Shown here one piece after another: positions 44,048 through 52,547 of a DNA stretch of 64,000 bases; within the stretch, counting starts at the first letter, position 1, and every line of letters begins with the position of its first letter. Source of the DNA: Nitrospirillum viridazoti CBAmc (GTDB lineage Bacteria > Pseudomonadota > Alphaproteobacteria > Azospirillales > Azospirillaceae); NCBI RefSeq assembly GCF_000730165.1, contig NZ_CP022112.1, positions 1,528,001 to 1,592,000 on the forward strand, written 5' to 3'. The notes below the pieces were generated by a model. It saw only the letters and a list, made by a program, of their open reading frames with translations, did no database searches and was not told the DNA's origin. Position numbers and translations under genes: made by a program.

Positions 44048-46120
44048 ATGGCCATGTCCTGGTTCCGCCGCACCGTGTCCATCGGGTTCGCACTGGCCTT
44101 GACAGCCATGGGAACAAGCCATGGCCAAAGCGCTCAACCTACCGATACGCAGCAAGCCTCGCCGCGGATCACCCAGCAGCTGGAAAAGCCCGCCGACCCC
44201 GAACCGCCGCTGGCCACCGCCTATCGTCCATTCGAGGCGTTCGCGCCCCTGACCCTGCCACAGGCGGTGAACCAGTACCGGTCGGGCAGCGGCCTGCCGG
44301 GCCCGGCCTATTGGCAGAACCGCGCGGATTATGAGCTGCACGCCCGCCTGGACCTGAGCAACCCCGACACCCCCGCGCTGACCGGCAGCAGCGTCATCCG
44401 CTACACCAACAACAGCCCGGACGCGCTGGACCGGCTGTGGCTGCAGCTGGATCAGAACATCTATCGCAAGGACGCGCGCGCGGCCGTGGCCGGCGGCAGC
44501 CGACCCAGCCGGGGCAACACCGACGGCATGACCATCAAGGCCGTCGCGGTCGATATGGGGGACGGCAAGGTGGTGGCCCTGCCCTTCCACATCGACGACA
44601 CCCGCATGTGGATAGACCTGCCCAAGCCGCTGGCGGCCAAGGGCGGCAAGCTGGCGCTGCACATCGACTACACCTACACCATCCCCGGCACCTGGGGCGG
44701 GCGCACGGCGCACACGCCCACCCAGAACGGCGAGATCTATGAGATCGCCCAGTGGTACCCGCGGATGGCGGTTTACGACGACCTGCGCGGCTGGGACACC
44801 CTGCCCTATCTGGGGTCGGAGTTTTATCTGGAGTATGGCGACTTCGACTACACCGTCACCGTGCCGGCCGCCATGCTGGTGGCGGGTTCGGGCGAGCTGG
44901 TGAACGGGGCAGAGGTGCTGACGCCCACGCAAGTGAAGCGCCTGGACCAGGCCCGCGCCAGCGACGCCACGGTCATGATCCGCATGCCGGAGGAGGTGAC
45001 GGATCCCGGCAGCCGCCCGCGCACCAATGGGGAAATGACCTGGCATTTCCGCATGCGGAACACCCGCGACGTGGTGTTCGCCGCCTCCGCCGCCTTCGTC
45101 TGGGACGCCGCGCGCGTGAACCTGCCGGAGGGCAAGCACGCGCTGGCCATGTCGGTTTACCCGGTGGAGGGCGTGGGGCCGGACAAGTGGAACCGGTCGA
45201 CGGAGTACCTGAAGGCCTCCATTGAGCATTTCTCCAGCCAGTGGTTCCCCTATCCCTGGCCCGTCGCCGTGAACCTGGGCGGCCACGGTGCCGGCATGGA
45301 ATATCCGGGCATGGTGTTCGACGGGTACAAGGACCAGGGCAAGAACCTGTACTGGATCACGGCGCATGAGATCGGCCACACATGGTTCCCCATGATCGTG
45401 GGCTCGAACGAGCGGCGCGACGCCTGGATGGACGAGGGGTCGAACACCTTCATCGACATCTACGCCCAGGACGCCTTCAACCACGGCGAATACGCCCCCA
45501 AGCGCGACGGGGAATACGCGCCCGGCGGCGGCAACCCGGTGGACGAGATCCTGCCCCTGCTGGCCGACGCCGCCGCGCCCAACATCGTCAACGCCCCCGA
45601 CGGCATGTCGGAGAAGTACCGCCACCCCGTCAGCTATTTCAAACCGGCCCTGGGCCTGGTGCTGCTGCGCGAACAGATCCTGGGGCCGGAGCGGTTCGAC
45701 GCCGCCCTGCGCCGCTATATCCGCGCCTGGGCCTACAAGCACCCCTCGCCGTCCGACTTCTTCCGCGCCATGGAATCCGGGGCGGGCGAGGACCTGACCT
45801 GGTTCTGGCGCGGCTGGTACTTCAACAACTGGGCGGTCGACTTCGCCGTGCGCAAGGTCGCCTATGCCGAGGGCGGGCCGGACAAGGGCGCCCTGGTCAC
45901 CCTGGCGGCCCTGGACCGCCTGGTCCTGCCGGCCACCCTGCAGGTGGACTACGCCGACGGCAGCCAGCGCAGCCTCCGCATCCCGGTGGAGACCTGGCGC
46001 GGCCGGGCCGAGACCACCGTGCGCCTGGACGGCGGGCCCGCCATCACCCGCGTCACCATAGACCCCACCCACGCCCTGCCGGACACCAACCGGGGCAACG
46101 ACGTGTGGGAAATGAAGTAG
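44048..46120 (+). CDS. M1-family aminopeptidase-like metallopeptidase, secreted
   Basis: About 690 residues from the ATG at 44048. A signal-type stretch ([20 protein letters not shown]) is followed by an M1 N-domain, the exopeptidase-like loop [15 protein letters not shown], the zinc site [19 protein letters not shown] (His near 439) and [13 protein letters not shown] with the third ligand. It removes N-terminal residues from peptides in the periplasm or outside the cell; the GAMEN motif is replaced by GMEYP, as in bacterial M1 subgroups. A strong terminator follows. It is convergent with the multicopper oxidase. Confidence 0.87.
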   Translation: MAMSWFRRTVSIGFALALTAMGTSHGQSAQPTDTQQASPRITQQLEKPADPEPPLATAYRPFEAFAPLTLPQAVNQYRSGSGLPGPAYWQNRADYELHARLDLSNPDTPALTGSSVIRYTNNSPDALDRLWLQLDQNIYRKDARAAVAGGSRPSRGNTDGMTIKAVAVDMGDGKVVALPFHIDDTRMWIDLPKPLAAKGGKLALHIDYTYTIPGTWGGRTAHTPTQNGEIYEIAQWYPRMAVYDDLRGWDTLPYLGSEFYLEYGDFDYTVTVPAAMLVAGSGELVNGAEVLTPTQVKRLDQARASDATVMIRMPEEVTDPGSRPRTNGEMTWHFRMRNTRDVVFAASAAFVWDAARVNLPEGKHALAMSVYPVEGVGPDKWNRSTEYLKASIEHFSSQWFPYPWPVAVNLGGHGAGMEYPGMVFDGYKDQGKNLYWITAHEIGHTWFPMIVGSNERRDAWMDEGSNTFIDIYAQDAFNHGEYAPKRDGEYAPGGGNPVDEILPLLADAAAPNIVNAPDGMSEKYRHPVSYFKPALGLVLLREQILGPERFDAALRRYIRAWAYKHPSPSDFFRAMESGAGEDLTWFWRGWYFNNWAVDFAVRKVAYAEGGPDKGALVTLAALDRLVLPATLQVDYADGSQRSLRIPVETWRGRAETTVRLDGGPAITRVTIDPTHALPDTNRGNDVWEMK

Positions 46121-46131
46121 ATGAAAGCAGT

Positions 46132-46163
46132 GGGGCCGCCGATTAAGCGCCGGCGGTCCCTTT
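46132..46163 (+). terminator. Rho-independent terminator after the M1 peptidase
   Basis: A 10-bp stem (GGGGCCGCCG / CGGCGGTCCC, one G-T pair) with a 9-base loop, followed by TTT. It lies between two convergent genes and could serve both. Confidence 0.7.
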
Positions 46164-46167
46164 CAGC

Positions 46168-48192
46168 TCAGTGTTGCCCTGCCCCCTCGTGGTGATGGGC
46201 GTGCGGAGTGATGGTGGGCGCGTGGCCCGCTTCCACCATCTCCACCAGTTCCATCATGCCGTTATCCTCGTGGCTGGTGTTGTGGCAGTGCATGACGATG
46301 GCGCCGGTGTAGTCCAGCGCCTGGCTGAGGAACTGCACCACCTCGCCGTAATTGAAGCCGGTGTTGGCGTCGACGTTGGTCAACCCGCCCGGGAAGGTGC
46401 AGTTCGTCCCCCCCACCGTCGGGGCGCAATTGATCAGCACCGTATCGCGCCAGATGGGGAAGGCATAGTCGACCGTCCCACGCTTCATCACCTGAAAGGG
46501 ATTGGTGTGGATGTGGAACATGTGGGTGTCAGCGGCGCTCATCACCCCCCACAGGTTCGTCTGGCCCAGGGTCAGGATGCGCTGCGGCCCGCCTTCGGCA
46601 TTGAAGGGACGGCCGTTGACCACCGAGGCGCCACCGGCCGATTCCGCGTAGGTGCCGCTGGTGAAGCCGAACACCACCCCCTGGGTGGGTGAGGCCGGCC
46701 GATCGGCCGCATCCACCAGGGTGGCGGGGGCGTACAGCCGGTTCAACTGAGACTGGGTGGGCAGGGCGGTCGCCGTGGGCCCGGACGCCGCCGCCACCAC
46801 CACGTTCACCGTCATCACCAGCTGGGCGTCGGGGACCACACCGGGCTTGCACAGGTCGCCGATACCGGGCTGGCGCGCCAGGGGATCCTGCGAGGATTGC
46901 TGCCGCTTCACCACCGTGCCGGGGGCGGGCTGGACCAGCAGGTAGCGGCCGGGCTTGGCCGGGGCCTTGACCATCAGGTCCAGGCGCTGGCCGGGCGCCA
47001 GGAACAACAGCTCATTGTTGACCACCCCCTTGCCGTCCGGCTTGGCCACCGGCGCCGTCAGGCGCAGCGGCAGGTCCTCTTCCCCCGCCGACAGGGGGCG
47101 CTGCACCGGCACGCCATCAGCCGCCAGGACATAGGCGGCGGGCGCCGCCGCCGCGTCCACGCCGGTTTGGGGCACCAGGCACATGGGCACCACCGTGCCC
47201 ACTGTGGTGTTCACCACCCGCCACAACTGCACCTCATCCGTCGTCATGGTGACGGTGGGGTTCAGCTGGCCATTGACGGACAGTTTCTGGTTGACGTTCT
47301 GCGCCGGCTCGGGCGCCGGTTGGCCGTCGACATAGGTACAGCGGGCGAAGGAATAGACGCTCTTGCACGTCACCCGCTGCGGGCTGGTCAGGTTGGGCGC
47401 GGATTCGATGCTTTGCAGCAGCATGACCTTTTCCGCCGCTCCCCGCACCGCGGGCAGGCTGTCGATGCCGTTCTTTTCATCCTGGATGATCAGCGCGCCG
47501 CTCATGCCACTGGCCAGCTGCAGGGCCACCGCCCCGTGCTTGTGCGGGTGGTACCAATAGGTGCCGGCCGGATGCTGCTCCGGTATCTTGATGCGGTAGT
47601 GGTAGTCCCCCTTCTGGCACAGGCTGGCGTCGCCGTTCGCGTCCCGCACGCACATGGCCATGACATCGGCCGGCGTGTCGGCCGGATAGATGGTCAGCAG
47701 GACATTGTCGCCATCCTTCTGCGGGCTGACGTGCAGGCCGTGGGTGTGCAGGTTCAGCACGTCGAAGCCATGGGGCACGGCGTTGAACATGGTGCCGTCG
47801 CCCTCGTCCGCGTCGAACGGCAGGCCGTTGGTGAACAGAATGTCCAGCGTGTCGCCGGGATGGGCGCGGATGGTGGGACCGGCCAGCAGCTCACCCGTCG
47901 GCAAGGCAGCCCCCATGACCTGCTTGCGCGCGGTCACCGCCGCCTTCACCTCCGCCCCCTTGCGGTCGCCGAAGCTGACGAAGGCGTTGGCCTGCACCTT
48001 CAGGGGCGCGCCGCCGCCGTTGGGCAGGGTGAAGATCTGCGGGAAGGCCATCAGCTGCGACACGCCGGCCACCACCGGCACCGGTGCCGGCTGGACCAGT
48101 TCCCCCGCCAGCGCGGGGCCGGCGGCCAGTGCCGTAAGGGCCAGGGCCCCCAAGATCAGGGCCCGCCGGCCCGGCTTCGCGATAATGGACAT
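46168..48192 (-). CDS. Multicopper oxidase, exported
   Basis: 674 residues. The start MSIIAKPGRRALILGALALTALAA has a twin-arginine-like GRR before a hydrophobic core, so Tat export is possible. The four copper clusters are present: LNLHTHGLHVS (about 146), YWYHPHKHG (about 216), HMFHIHTNPF (about 559) and MHCHNTSHEDNGMMELV (about 633, with the Cys and axial Met of the type 1 site). It oxidises phenols or metal ions with O2 reduced to water, in the periplasm. A CGGGGGAAC site precedes the ATG. No copper chaperone is nearby. Confidence 0.9.
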   Translation of the reverse strand: MSIIAKPGRRALILGALALTALAAGPALAGELVQPAPVPVVAGVSQLMAFPQIFTLPNGGGAPLKVQANAFVSFGDRKGAEVKAAVTARKQVMGAALPTGELLAGPTIRAHPGDTLDILFTNGLPFDADEGDGTMFNAVPHGFDVLNLHTHGLHVSPQKDGDNVLLTIYPADTPADVMAMCVRDANGDASLCQKGDYHYRIKIPEQHPAGTYWYHPHKHGAVALQLASGMSGALIIQDEKNGIDSLPAVRGAAEKVMLLQSIESAPNLTSPQRVTCKSVYSFARCTYVDGQPAPEPAQNVNQKLSVNGQLNPTVTMTTDEVQLWRVVNTTVGTVVPMCLVPQTGVDAAAAPAAYVLAADGVPVQRPLSAGEEDLPLRLTAPVAKPDGKGVVNNELLFLAPGQRLDLMVKAPAKPGRYLLVQPAPGTVVKRQQSSQDPLARQPGIGDLCKPGVVPDAQLVMTVNVVVAAASGPTATALPTQSQLNRLYAPATLVDAADRPASPTQGVVFGFTSGTYAESAGGASVVNGRPFNAEGGPQRILTLGQTNLWGVMSAADTHMFHIHTNPFQVMKRGTVDYAFPIWRDTVLINCAPTVGGTNCTFPGGLTNVDANTGFNYGEVVQFLSQALDYTGAIVMHCHNTSHEDNGMMELVEMVEAGHAPTITPHAHHHEGAGQH

Positions 48193-48265
48193 GCACGTTC
48201 CCCCGTCAGCGTATCCCTTTGGGACACACTGCCCGATAGACGCGTATAGATCCAGATGACACTAC

Positions 48266-48739
48266 TTATGCAGGCATTTTATCGGCGGCACCGGCCAACT
48301 GCAGCGTTCGGTCGTCAGGCTGGCCGTCGAAGTACTTGTCCAGCGCATCCTGAAACAGGCTGTCGCAGTCACCAGCCGCCAGGTGGAACAGGGTCATGCT
48401 GGAGCGGAACTTCAGCGCGTCCACGGGCCCGAACACAGCCCGGGCGTCATGGCCTGGCAGCTCGTTGACCAGGCCGGTCAGCTGGCGCAGGCGCCCGCCC
48501 AGGATGGTGTGCTCAAGGTAAGCCCGCGCCTCGTCCAGCGAGGCCAGGGCGTAGTGTTGCGACGTCGCACTTTGACCCAGCCCGGCGATCTGGGGGAAAA
48601 AGTACCACATCCAATGGCTGCGCTTGTGCCCGATGGTCAGCTCCTGGATCACCGTGTCCAGCTGCGGGTTCTGGGCATCGACGAAGCGTTGCAGGTCCCA
48701 ATGCGGGCTGGCGGTGGATGAATCGACAGGGTGGTCCAT
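48266..48739 (-). CDS. DUF1810 family protein
   Basis: 157 residues. LQRFVDAQNPQLDTVIQELTIGHKRSHWMWYFFPQIAGLG is the full family signature, followed by YALASLDEARAYLEHTILGGRL. It is a small cytoplasmic protein of unknown function. The start is the ATG at 48739 with a GGGAAGGG site. It lies downstream of azoR on the same strand, but a terminator separates them, so it is probably transcribed on its own. Confidence 0.9.
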   Translation of the reverse strand: MDHPVDSSTASPHWDLQRFVDAQNPQLDTVIQELTIGHKRSHWMWYFFPQIAGLGQSATSQHYALASLDEARAYLEHTILGGRLRQLTGLVNELPGHDARAVFGPVDALKFRSSMTLFHLAAGDCDSLFQDALDKYFDGQPDDRTLQLAGAADKMPA

Positions 48740-48790
48740 GGCTCCCTTCCCTTATTCCCACGACGGCCGGCGCACAGCATACACCGGCGA

Positions 48791-48842
48791 AAGAAAACCG
48801 GCGCCCCTGACGCCCCCCGGGGAGGGGATCAGGGACGCCGGC
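48791..48842 (-). terminator. Rho-independent terminator after azoR
   Basis: On the minus strand, CGGCG-T-CCCTGA pairs with TCAGGG-G-CGCCG (12-bp stem, one mismatch) enclosing a GC-rich inner arm, then GGTTTTCTTTC. It is placed just after the azoR stop and before the DUF1810 start. Confidence 0.7.
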
Positions 48843-48885
48843 TTCCAACCGCCAACGGGGGAATTTTGTTCAGGGACCGGAGGTA

Positions 48886-49512
48886 TCAGGCGGCCTGGGC
48901 CACGAACAGGTCGCCGATCTGGGTGTTGGCGGCGGTCAGCGCGCCGGCCTTGGCGTCGGGACCCATGGCGACACCCTCGGCGCGGACGATGGTGACGTCG
49001 GTCATGCCCAGGAAGCCGAGGAAGGCCTTCAGATAGGCTTCCTGATGGTCCAGCGCCGCCTCATACGGGGTGCCGGCGTACTTGCCGCCGCGGGAGGAAA
49101 CGACGATGACCTTGCGGCCGCCGGCCAGGCCCTGGGGGCCGGCCTCGGTGTAGCGGAAGGTACGGCCGGCCTGGGCCAGGCGGTCCAGGTAGGACTTCAG
49201 CTGGCTGGGGATGGAGAAGTTGTACATGGGGGCGCCGATGACCACGACGTCAGCCGACAGCAGCTCGTCCACCAGGGTGTCGACCAGCGCGCGCTCGGCC
49301 TGTTGCGCCGGGGTCAGGTTCTGGTCGGCGCCGAACTTGGCGACGGCCAGCAACTCGGCGTCCAGGTGGGCGGGGGCCACGGCGGCGACGTCACGGTACG
49401 TCACCTCGCCCGACGGGTTGGCCTGCTGCCACGCCTGGACCACGGCGGCGGTCAGCTGGCGGGAGACGGAGGCCTGGGCCAGGGGGCTGGAGTCGATGTG
49501 CAGGAGCTTCAT
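48886..49512 (-). CDS. azoR: FMN-dependent NADH-azoreductase
   Basis: About 208 residues from the ATG at 49512. MKLLHIDSSPLAQASVSRQLT is the FMN-phosphate loop, IGAPMYNFSIPSQLKSYLDRL and VIVVSSRGGKYAG are the family blocks. It reduces quinones and azo compounds with NADH through FMN, protecting against electrophile stress. An in-frame extension to 49683 would overlap the divergent regulator region and is not likely. A LysR gene is divergent, 169 bp away, with a perfect dyad between them. Confidence 0.93.
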   Translation of the reverse strand: MKLLHIDSSPLAQASVSRQLTAAVVQAWQQANPSGEVTYRDVAAVAPAHLDAELLAVAKFGADQNLTPAQQAERALVDTLVDELLSADVVVIGAPMYNFSIPSQLKSYLDRLAQAGRTFRYTEAGPQGLAGGRKVIVVSSRGGKYAGTPYEAALDHQEAYLKAFLGFLGMTDVTIVRAEGVAMGPDAKAGALTAANTQIGDLFVAQAA

Positions 49513-49622
49513 GATCCATACTCTCATTTCTGGGATGGGCGCCGGTGAGGACCGGCCGCCGAAGACCCCTTGAGATTGCCACTGGAACGCTCTTGCCATC
49601 AGGGGCCAGATTTCACACTCTA

Positions 49623-49640
49623 TGTTCCATGATTGGAACA
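49623..49640. promoter_or_regulatory. Perfect inverted repeat, probable LysR operator
   Basis: TGTTCCATGATTGGAACA has 7-base arms (TGTTCCA/TGGAACA) around TGAT. It lies 41 bp upstream of the lysR start and 110 bp upstream of the azoR start, where a LysR regulator of a divergent gene normally binds. Confidence 0.7.
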
Positions 49641-49681
49641 ATGGCCGCCCCCGGCAACCGGGCGGCGATCGGGGCACCACC

Positions 49682-50638
49682 ATGCGCGACCTGAACGACC
49701 TCTACTACTTCGCCCAGGTGGTGGAGCACGGCGGCTTCGCCGCAGCGGAGCGGGCACTGGGCGTGCCCAAGTCCACTCTCAGCCGCCGCGTCTCGATGCT
49801 GGAGGACCAGCTGGGTGTGCGGCTGCTGCAGCGTTCCACCCGCCGCTTCGCCGTCACCGACGTGGGCCGCACCTACCACGCCCACTGCCTGGCCATGATC
49901 GCCGAGGCTGAGGCGGCACAGGAGGTGGTGGACCGCACCCGGGCAGAGCCGCAGGGTACCGTGCGCGTCAGCTGCCCCACCGCCCTGGTGCCCACCCGCG
50001 TGGGGTCGGTCGTCACCCGCTACATGGCGCAACATCCCCGTGTGACCATCCGGCTGGAGGCCAGCAACCGCCGCGTCGACGTCATCGAGGAAGGCTACGA
50101 CTTGGCGATCCGCGTGCGCATGCCGCCGCTAGAGGACAGCGACCTGATCGTCAAGGTGCTGGAAAGCCATGGCTCGGCCCTGGTGGCCAGCCCCGCCTTT
50201 CTGGATCGCCACGGCCGGCCCGCCACACCGGAGGAGCTGTCGGCCCTGCCCGCCGCCGACATGCCGCGCACGGGTGGCGACTACGTCTGGCGCCTCTATG
50301 GCCCCGACGGCATCCTGCGCACCGTGCCGCATCAGGCCCGCCTGATCACCGAGGACATGGCCCTGCTGCGCGATGCGGCGCTGACCGGGGTCGCCGTCGC
50401 CCAGTTGCCCCACTTCATCATCGACAACTATCTGGCTCAGGGCATGCTGGAGGCGCTGTTGCCCGGCTGGACCCTGCCGGCGGGCGTGGTGCACGCGGTG
50501 TTCCCCTCGCGCCGGGGCCTGGTGCCGGCGGTGCGCGGCTTCATCGACGCCTTGGCGGCGGAATTCGCCGAGCGGCCCACGGCCGCTTGCCCCGCCAATC
50601 CCGCCTGGATCGGCGGCGGGCCCAGCCTGGGGCTGTAG
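49682..50638 (+). CDS. LysR-family regulator, probably of azoR
   Basis: About 318 residues from the ATG at 49682. The HTH is LYYFAQVVEHGGFAAAERALGVPKSTLSRRVSMLEDQLGVRLLQRS; the effector domain contains GTVRVSCPTALVPTRVG. It belongs to the subgroup that controls divergent quinone or azo reductases. The frame is open 20 codons further upstream, but that would place the start inside the operator dyad. Probably a redox- or quinone-responsive regulator. Confidence 0.9.
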   Translation: MRDLNDLYYFAQVVEHGGFAAAERALGVPKSTLSRRVSMLEDQLGVRLLQRSTRRFAVTDVGRTYHAHCLAMIAEAEAAQEVVDRTRAEPQGTVRVSCPTALVPTRVGSVVTRYMAQHPRVTIRLEASNRRVDVIEEGYDLAIRVRMPPLEDSDLIVKVLESHGSALVASPAFLDRHGRPATPEELSALPAADMPRTGGDYVWRLYGPDGILRTVPHQARLITEDMALLRDAALTGVAVAQLPHFIIDNYLAQGMLEALLPGWTLPAGVVHAVFPSRRGLVPAVRGFIDALAAEFAERPTAACPANPAWIGGGPSLGL

Positions 50639-50718
50639 CGGCACAGCAGGGTGGCCCGCCCGCCGTGGCAGGAAAACCACCTTGGCCGCACATCTGCAAC
50701 CATCCCCACCCTTTGCCC

Positions 50719-50748
50719 TTGACAGCAGGGGCCGCCGCCAGTGCTACT
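50719..50748 (+). promoter_or_regulatory. Candidate promoter for the polytopic membrane protein
   Basis: TTGACA (50719-50724), an 18-base spacer and GCTACT (50743-50748). The -35 is perfect and the -10 poor, a common pattern in alphaproteobacteria. It lies 57 bp before the chosen start. Confidence 0.4.
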
Positions 50749-50804
50749 GACACGCTAAGCATAAGAATTTTGGGGAAGTTTTGGTTTTGGGGGACCCATC
50801 CGCC

Positions 50805-52433
50805 ATGCCTGGGTCGTCTACTGTCCGCCACCTTGGTGCGCGGCTGGGTGGGTTTGTGCGCGCCGCCCTGGCCCGGCGCGTCCTGCTGCCGCTGCTGGCG
50901 ACCCTCGGCGCCCTGGTCCTGATGCTGTGGCCGGCACTGCTGAACGGCTTCCCCATCGTCTTCTTCGACACCGGCGGCTACATCGAGGCTGCGGCCGAGC
51001 GTGAATTGGTGGAGGGGCGGTCGCTGGCCTATGGCCTGTTCCTGCAGGCGACGTCGCTGAACTGGCGCACGCTGTGGGGACCGGTGGTGGCGCAGAGCCT
51101 GCTGACCCTGTGGCTGTTGCGCCTGCTGTGCGCCGGCCTGGCGCCCAGCGACGGATTGCCGGGCGGCAACGGCAATGGACCCGGCACCCTGGGCCTGGTG
51201 GCGTTGCTGGCGCTGGGCACCGGCATGGCCTGGTACACGGCCCAGCTGATGCCGGACATCGCCATCCCCCTGGTCGTGGCGACCCTGTGGCTGCTGGCCT
51301 TCCGCTGGGACCGCCTGTCCTGGGGGACGCGTCTGGGCGCGGCCGCCGTGGGCCTGGTCAGCCTGCTGTCGCACATGTCGGGCATGGCCCTGGGCGCCGG
51401 CCTGGTGGCGGTGCTGGCCCTGATGAAGACCGTCGGCGTCCTGGGCCGCCCGCGATCCTGGCGGGCCCTGCGCCTGCTGCCGGCAGCGGCCCTGGTGGTG
51501 GGCAGCGTGGTGACCCTGCCCCTGCTGAACGGTGCCGTCACCGGCGAGACCAGGCTGACCCCCGGCGGGCCGCTGTTCCTGTTCGGCAGCCTGCTGCAGC
51601 AGGGCCAGGTGCGCCGCCTGCTGGACGAGCGGTGCGCCGAAGATCCCCACGCCTACGCCCTGTGTTCCTATCGCCACCGCTTGCCGACCACGGCGGATGA
51701 ATTCCTGTGGGCGGAGGATTCCCCCCTGATGGCCCTGGGCGGCTGGGAAGGCATGGAGCCAGAGGCGGCGCGCATCAACATGGCGGTGATGCGCGCCTAT
51801 CCCTTGGCCCTGGCCCTGTCTTCGCTGCAGGCGGGGATGGAACAGTTCTTTCGCGTGCAGACGGGTGATGGGCTGGACGAGTTCCACCGCAGCACCCGCG
51901 AGGCGGTGCACCAGTGGCTGGCGCCGCTGGAGCCCGCCTACCTGAAGGCCGACCAGCAGAGCGAAGGGCCGACCCCCGGCATGGCGGACCTGTCCAACTA
52001 TCTGACCGTCCCCCTGGCTTATCTGGCGCTGGCCGCCCTGGCGGCCCTGGTCCCCCAAGCGGTAAGGCGTCGCGACGGCATGGCCCTGGGCGCCCTGCTG
52101 TTCCTGTGGGCGGCGCTGGCCGGCAACGCCCTGATCTGCGGCGCGCTGTCCAACCCGCACGACCGCTATCAGAACCGGCTGGTGTGGCTGGTCCCTGTGT
52201 TCGCCCTGGCCCTGAACGCCCGCCTGCGCCAGACCGAAGAGGCGACGGATGAGGCGGAGCCGGCGCTGCGGGTGCCCAATGCCTTATCCCTGCCGGCAGC
52301 CTTGCTGCGCCGTCGCGCGGCACGGCCTGTCCTGACCAGCTCCCTCATTGATCTGGGCGTGCCCGATGGCCTGGCGGCGGGAGACCTGGCCGTGGGAAGC
52401 GCTGCCGAGCTGGCGGTGACGCCCCAACCCTGA
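50805..52433 (+). CDS. Polytopic membrane protein of unknown function
   Basis: About 542 residues from the ATG at 50805 (GGGGGAC 10 bases upstream; a TTG at 50781 is less likely). It has about ten hydrophobic segments, the first ARRVLLPLLATLGALVLMLWPAL, then a loop FPIVFFDTGGYIEAAAERELVEGRSLAYGLF with acidic residues right after the first helix. Such a placement is seen in GT-C glycosyltransferases, but I cannot assign the family. The hybrid kinase starts 114 bp downstream on the same strand. A role in envelope glycan or lipid processing is only a guess. Confidence 0.7.
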   Translation: MPGSSTVRHLGARLGGFVRAALARRVLLPLLATLGALVLMLWPALLNGFPIVFFDTGGYIEAAAERELVEGRSLAYGLFLQATSLNWRTLWGPVVAQSLLTLWLLRLLCAGLAPSDGLPGGNGNGPGTLGLVALLALGTGMAWYTAQLMPDIAIPLVVATLWLLAFRWDRLSWGTRLGAAAVGLVSLLSHMSGMALGAGLVAVLALMKTVGVLGRPRSWRALRLLPAAALVVGSVVTLPLLNGAVTGETRLTPGGPLFLFGSLLQQGQVRRLLDERCAEDPHAYALCSYRHRLPTTADEFLWAEDSPLMALGGWEGMEPEAARINMAVMRAYPLALALSSLQAGMEQFFRVQTGDGLDEFHRSTREAVHQWLAPLEPAYLKADQQSEGPTPGMADLSNYLTVPLAYLALAALAALVPQAVRRRDGMALGALLFLWAALAGNALICGALSNPHDRYQNRLVWLVPVFALALNARLRQTEEATDEAEPALRVPNALSLPAALLRRRAARPVLTSSLIDLGVPDGLAAGDLAVGSAAELAVTPQP

Positions 52434-52547
52434 CCTTCTTGGTAAGGCGCAAATCCACGTTGATTGCGCTACGCTTTTCAGGCGTTTGTGCCAACCAGGC
52501 CGACCCCGCCGCGCCCGCCCGCCCCGAGCCCGGCCCGGGCGCCAATC

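Noticed and set aside
43955-46072. A minus-strand open frame of about 705 codons opposite the M1 peptidase
   Set aside because: The plus strand has the zinc site and signal peptide; the minus frame has no coherent domain.
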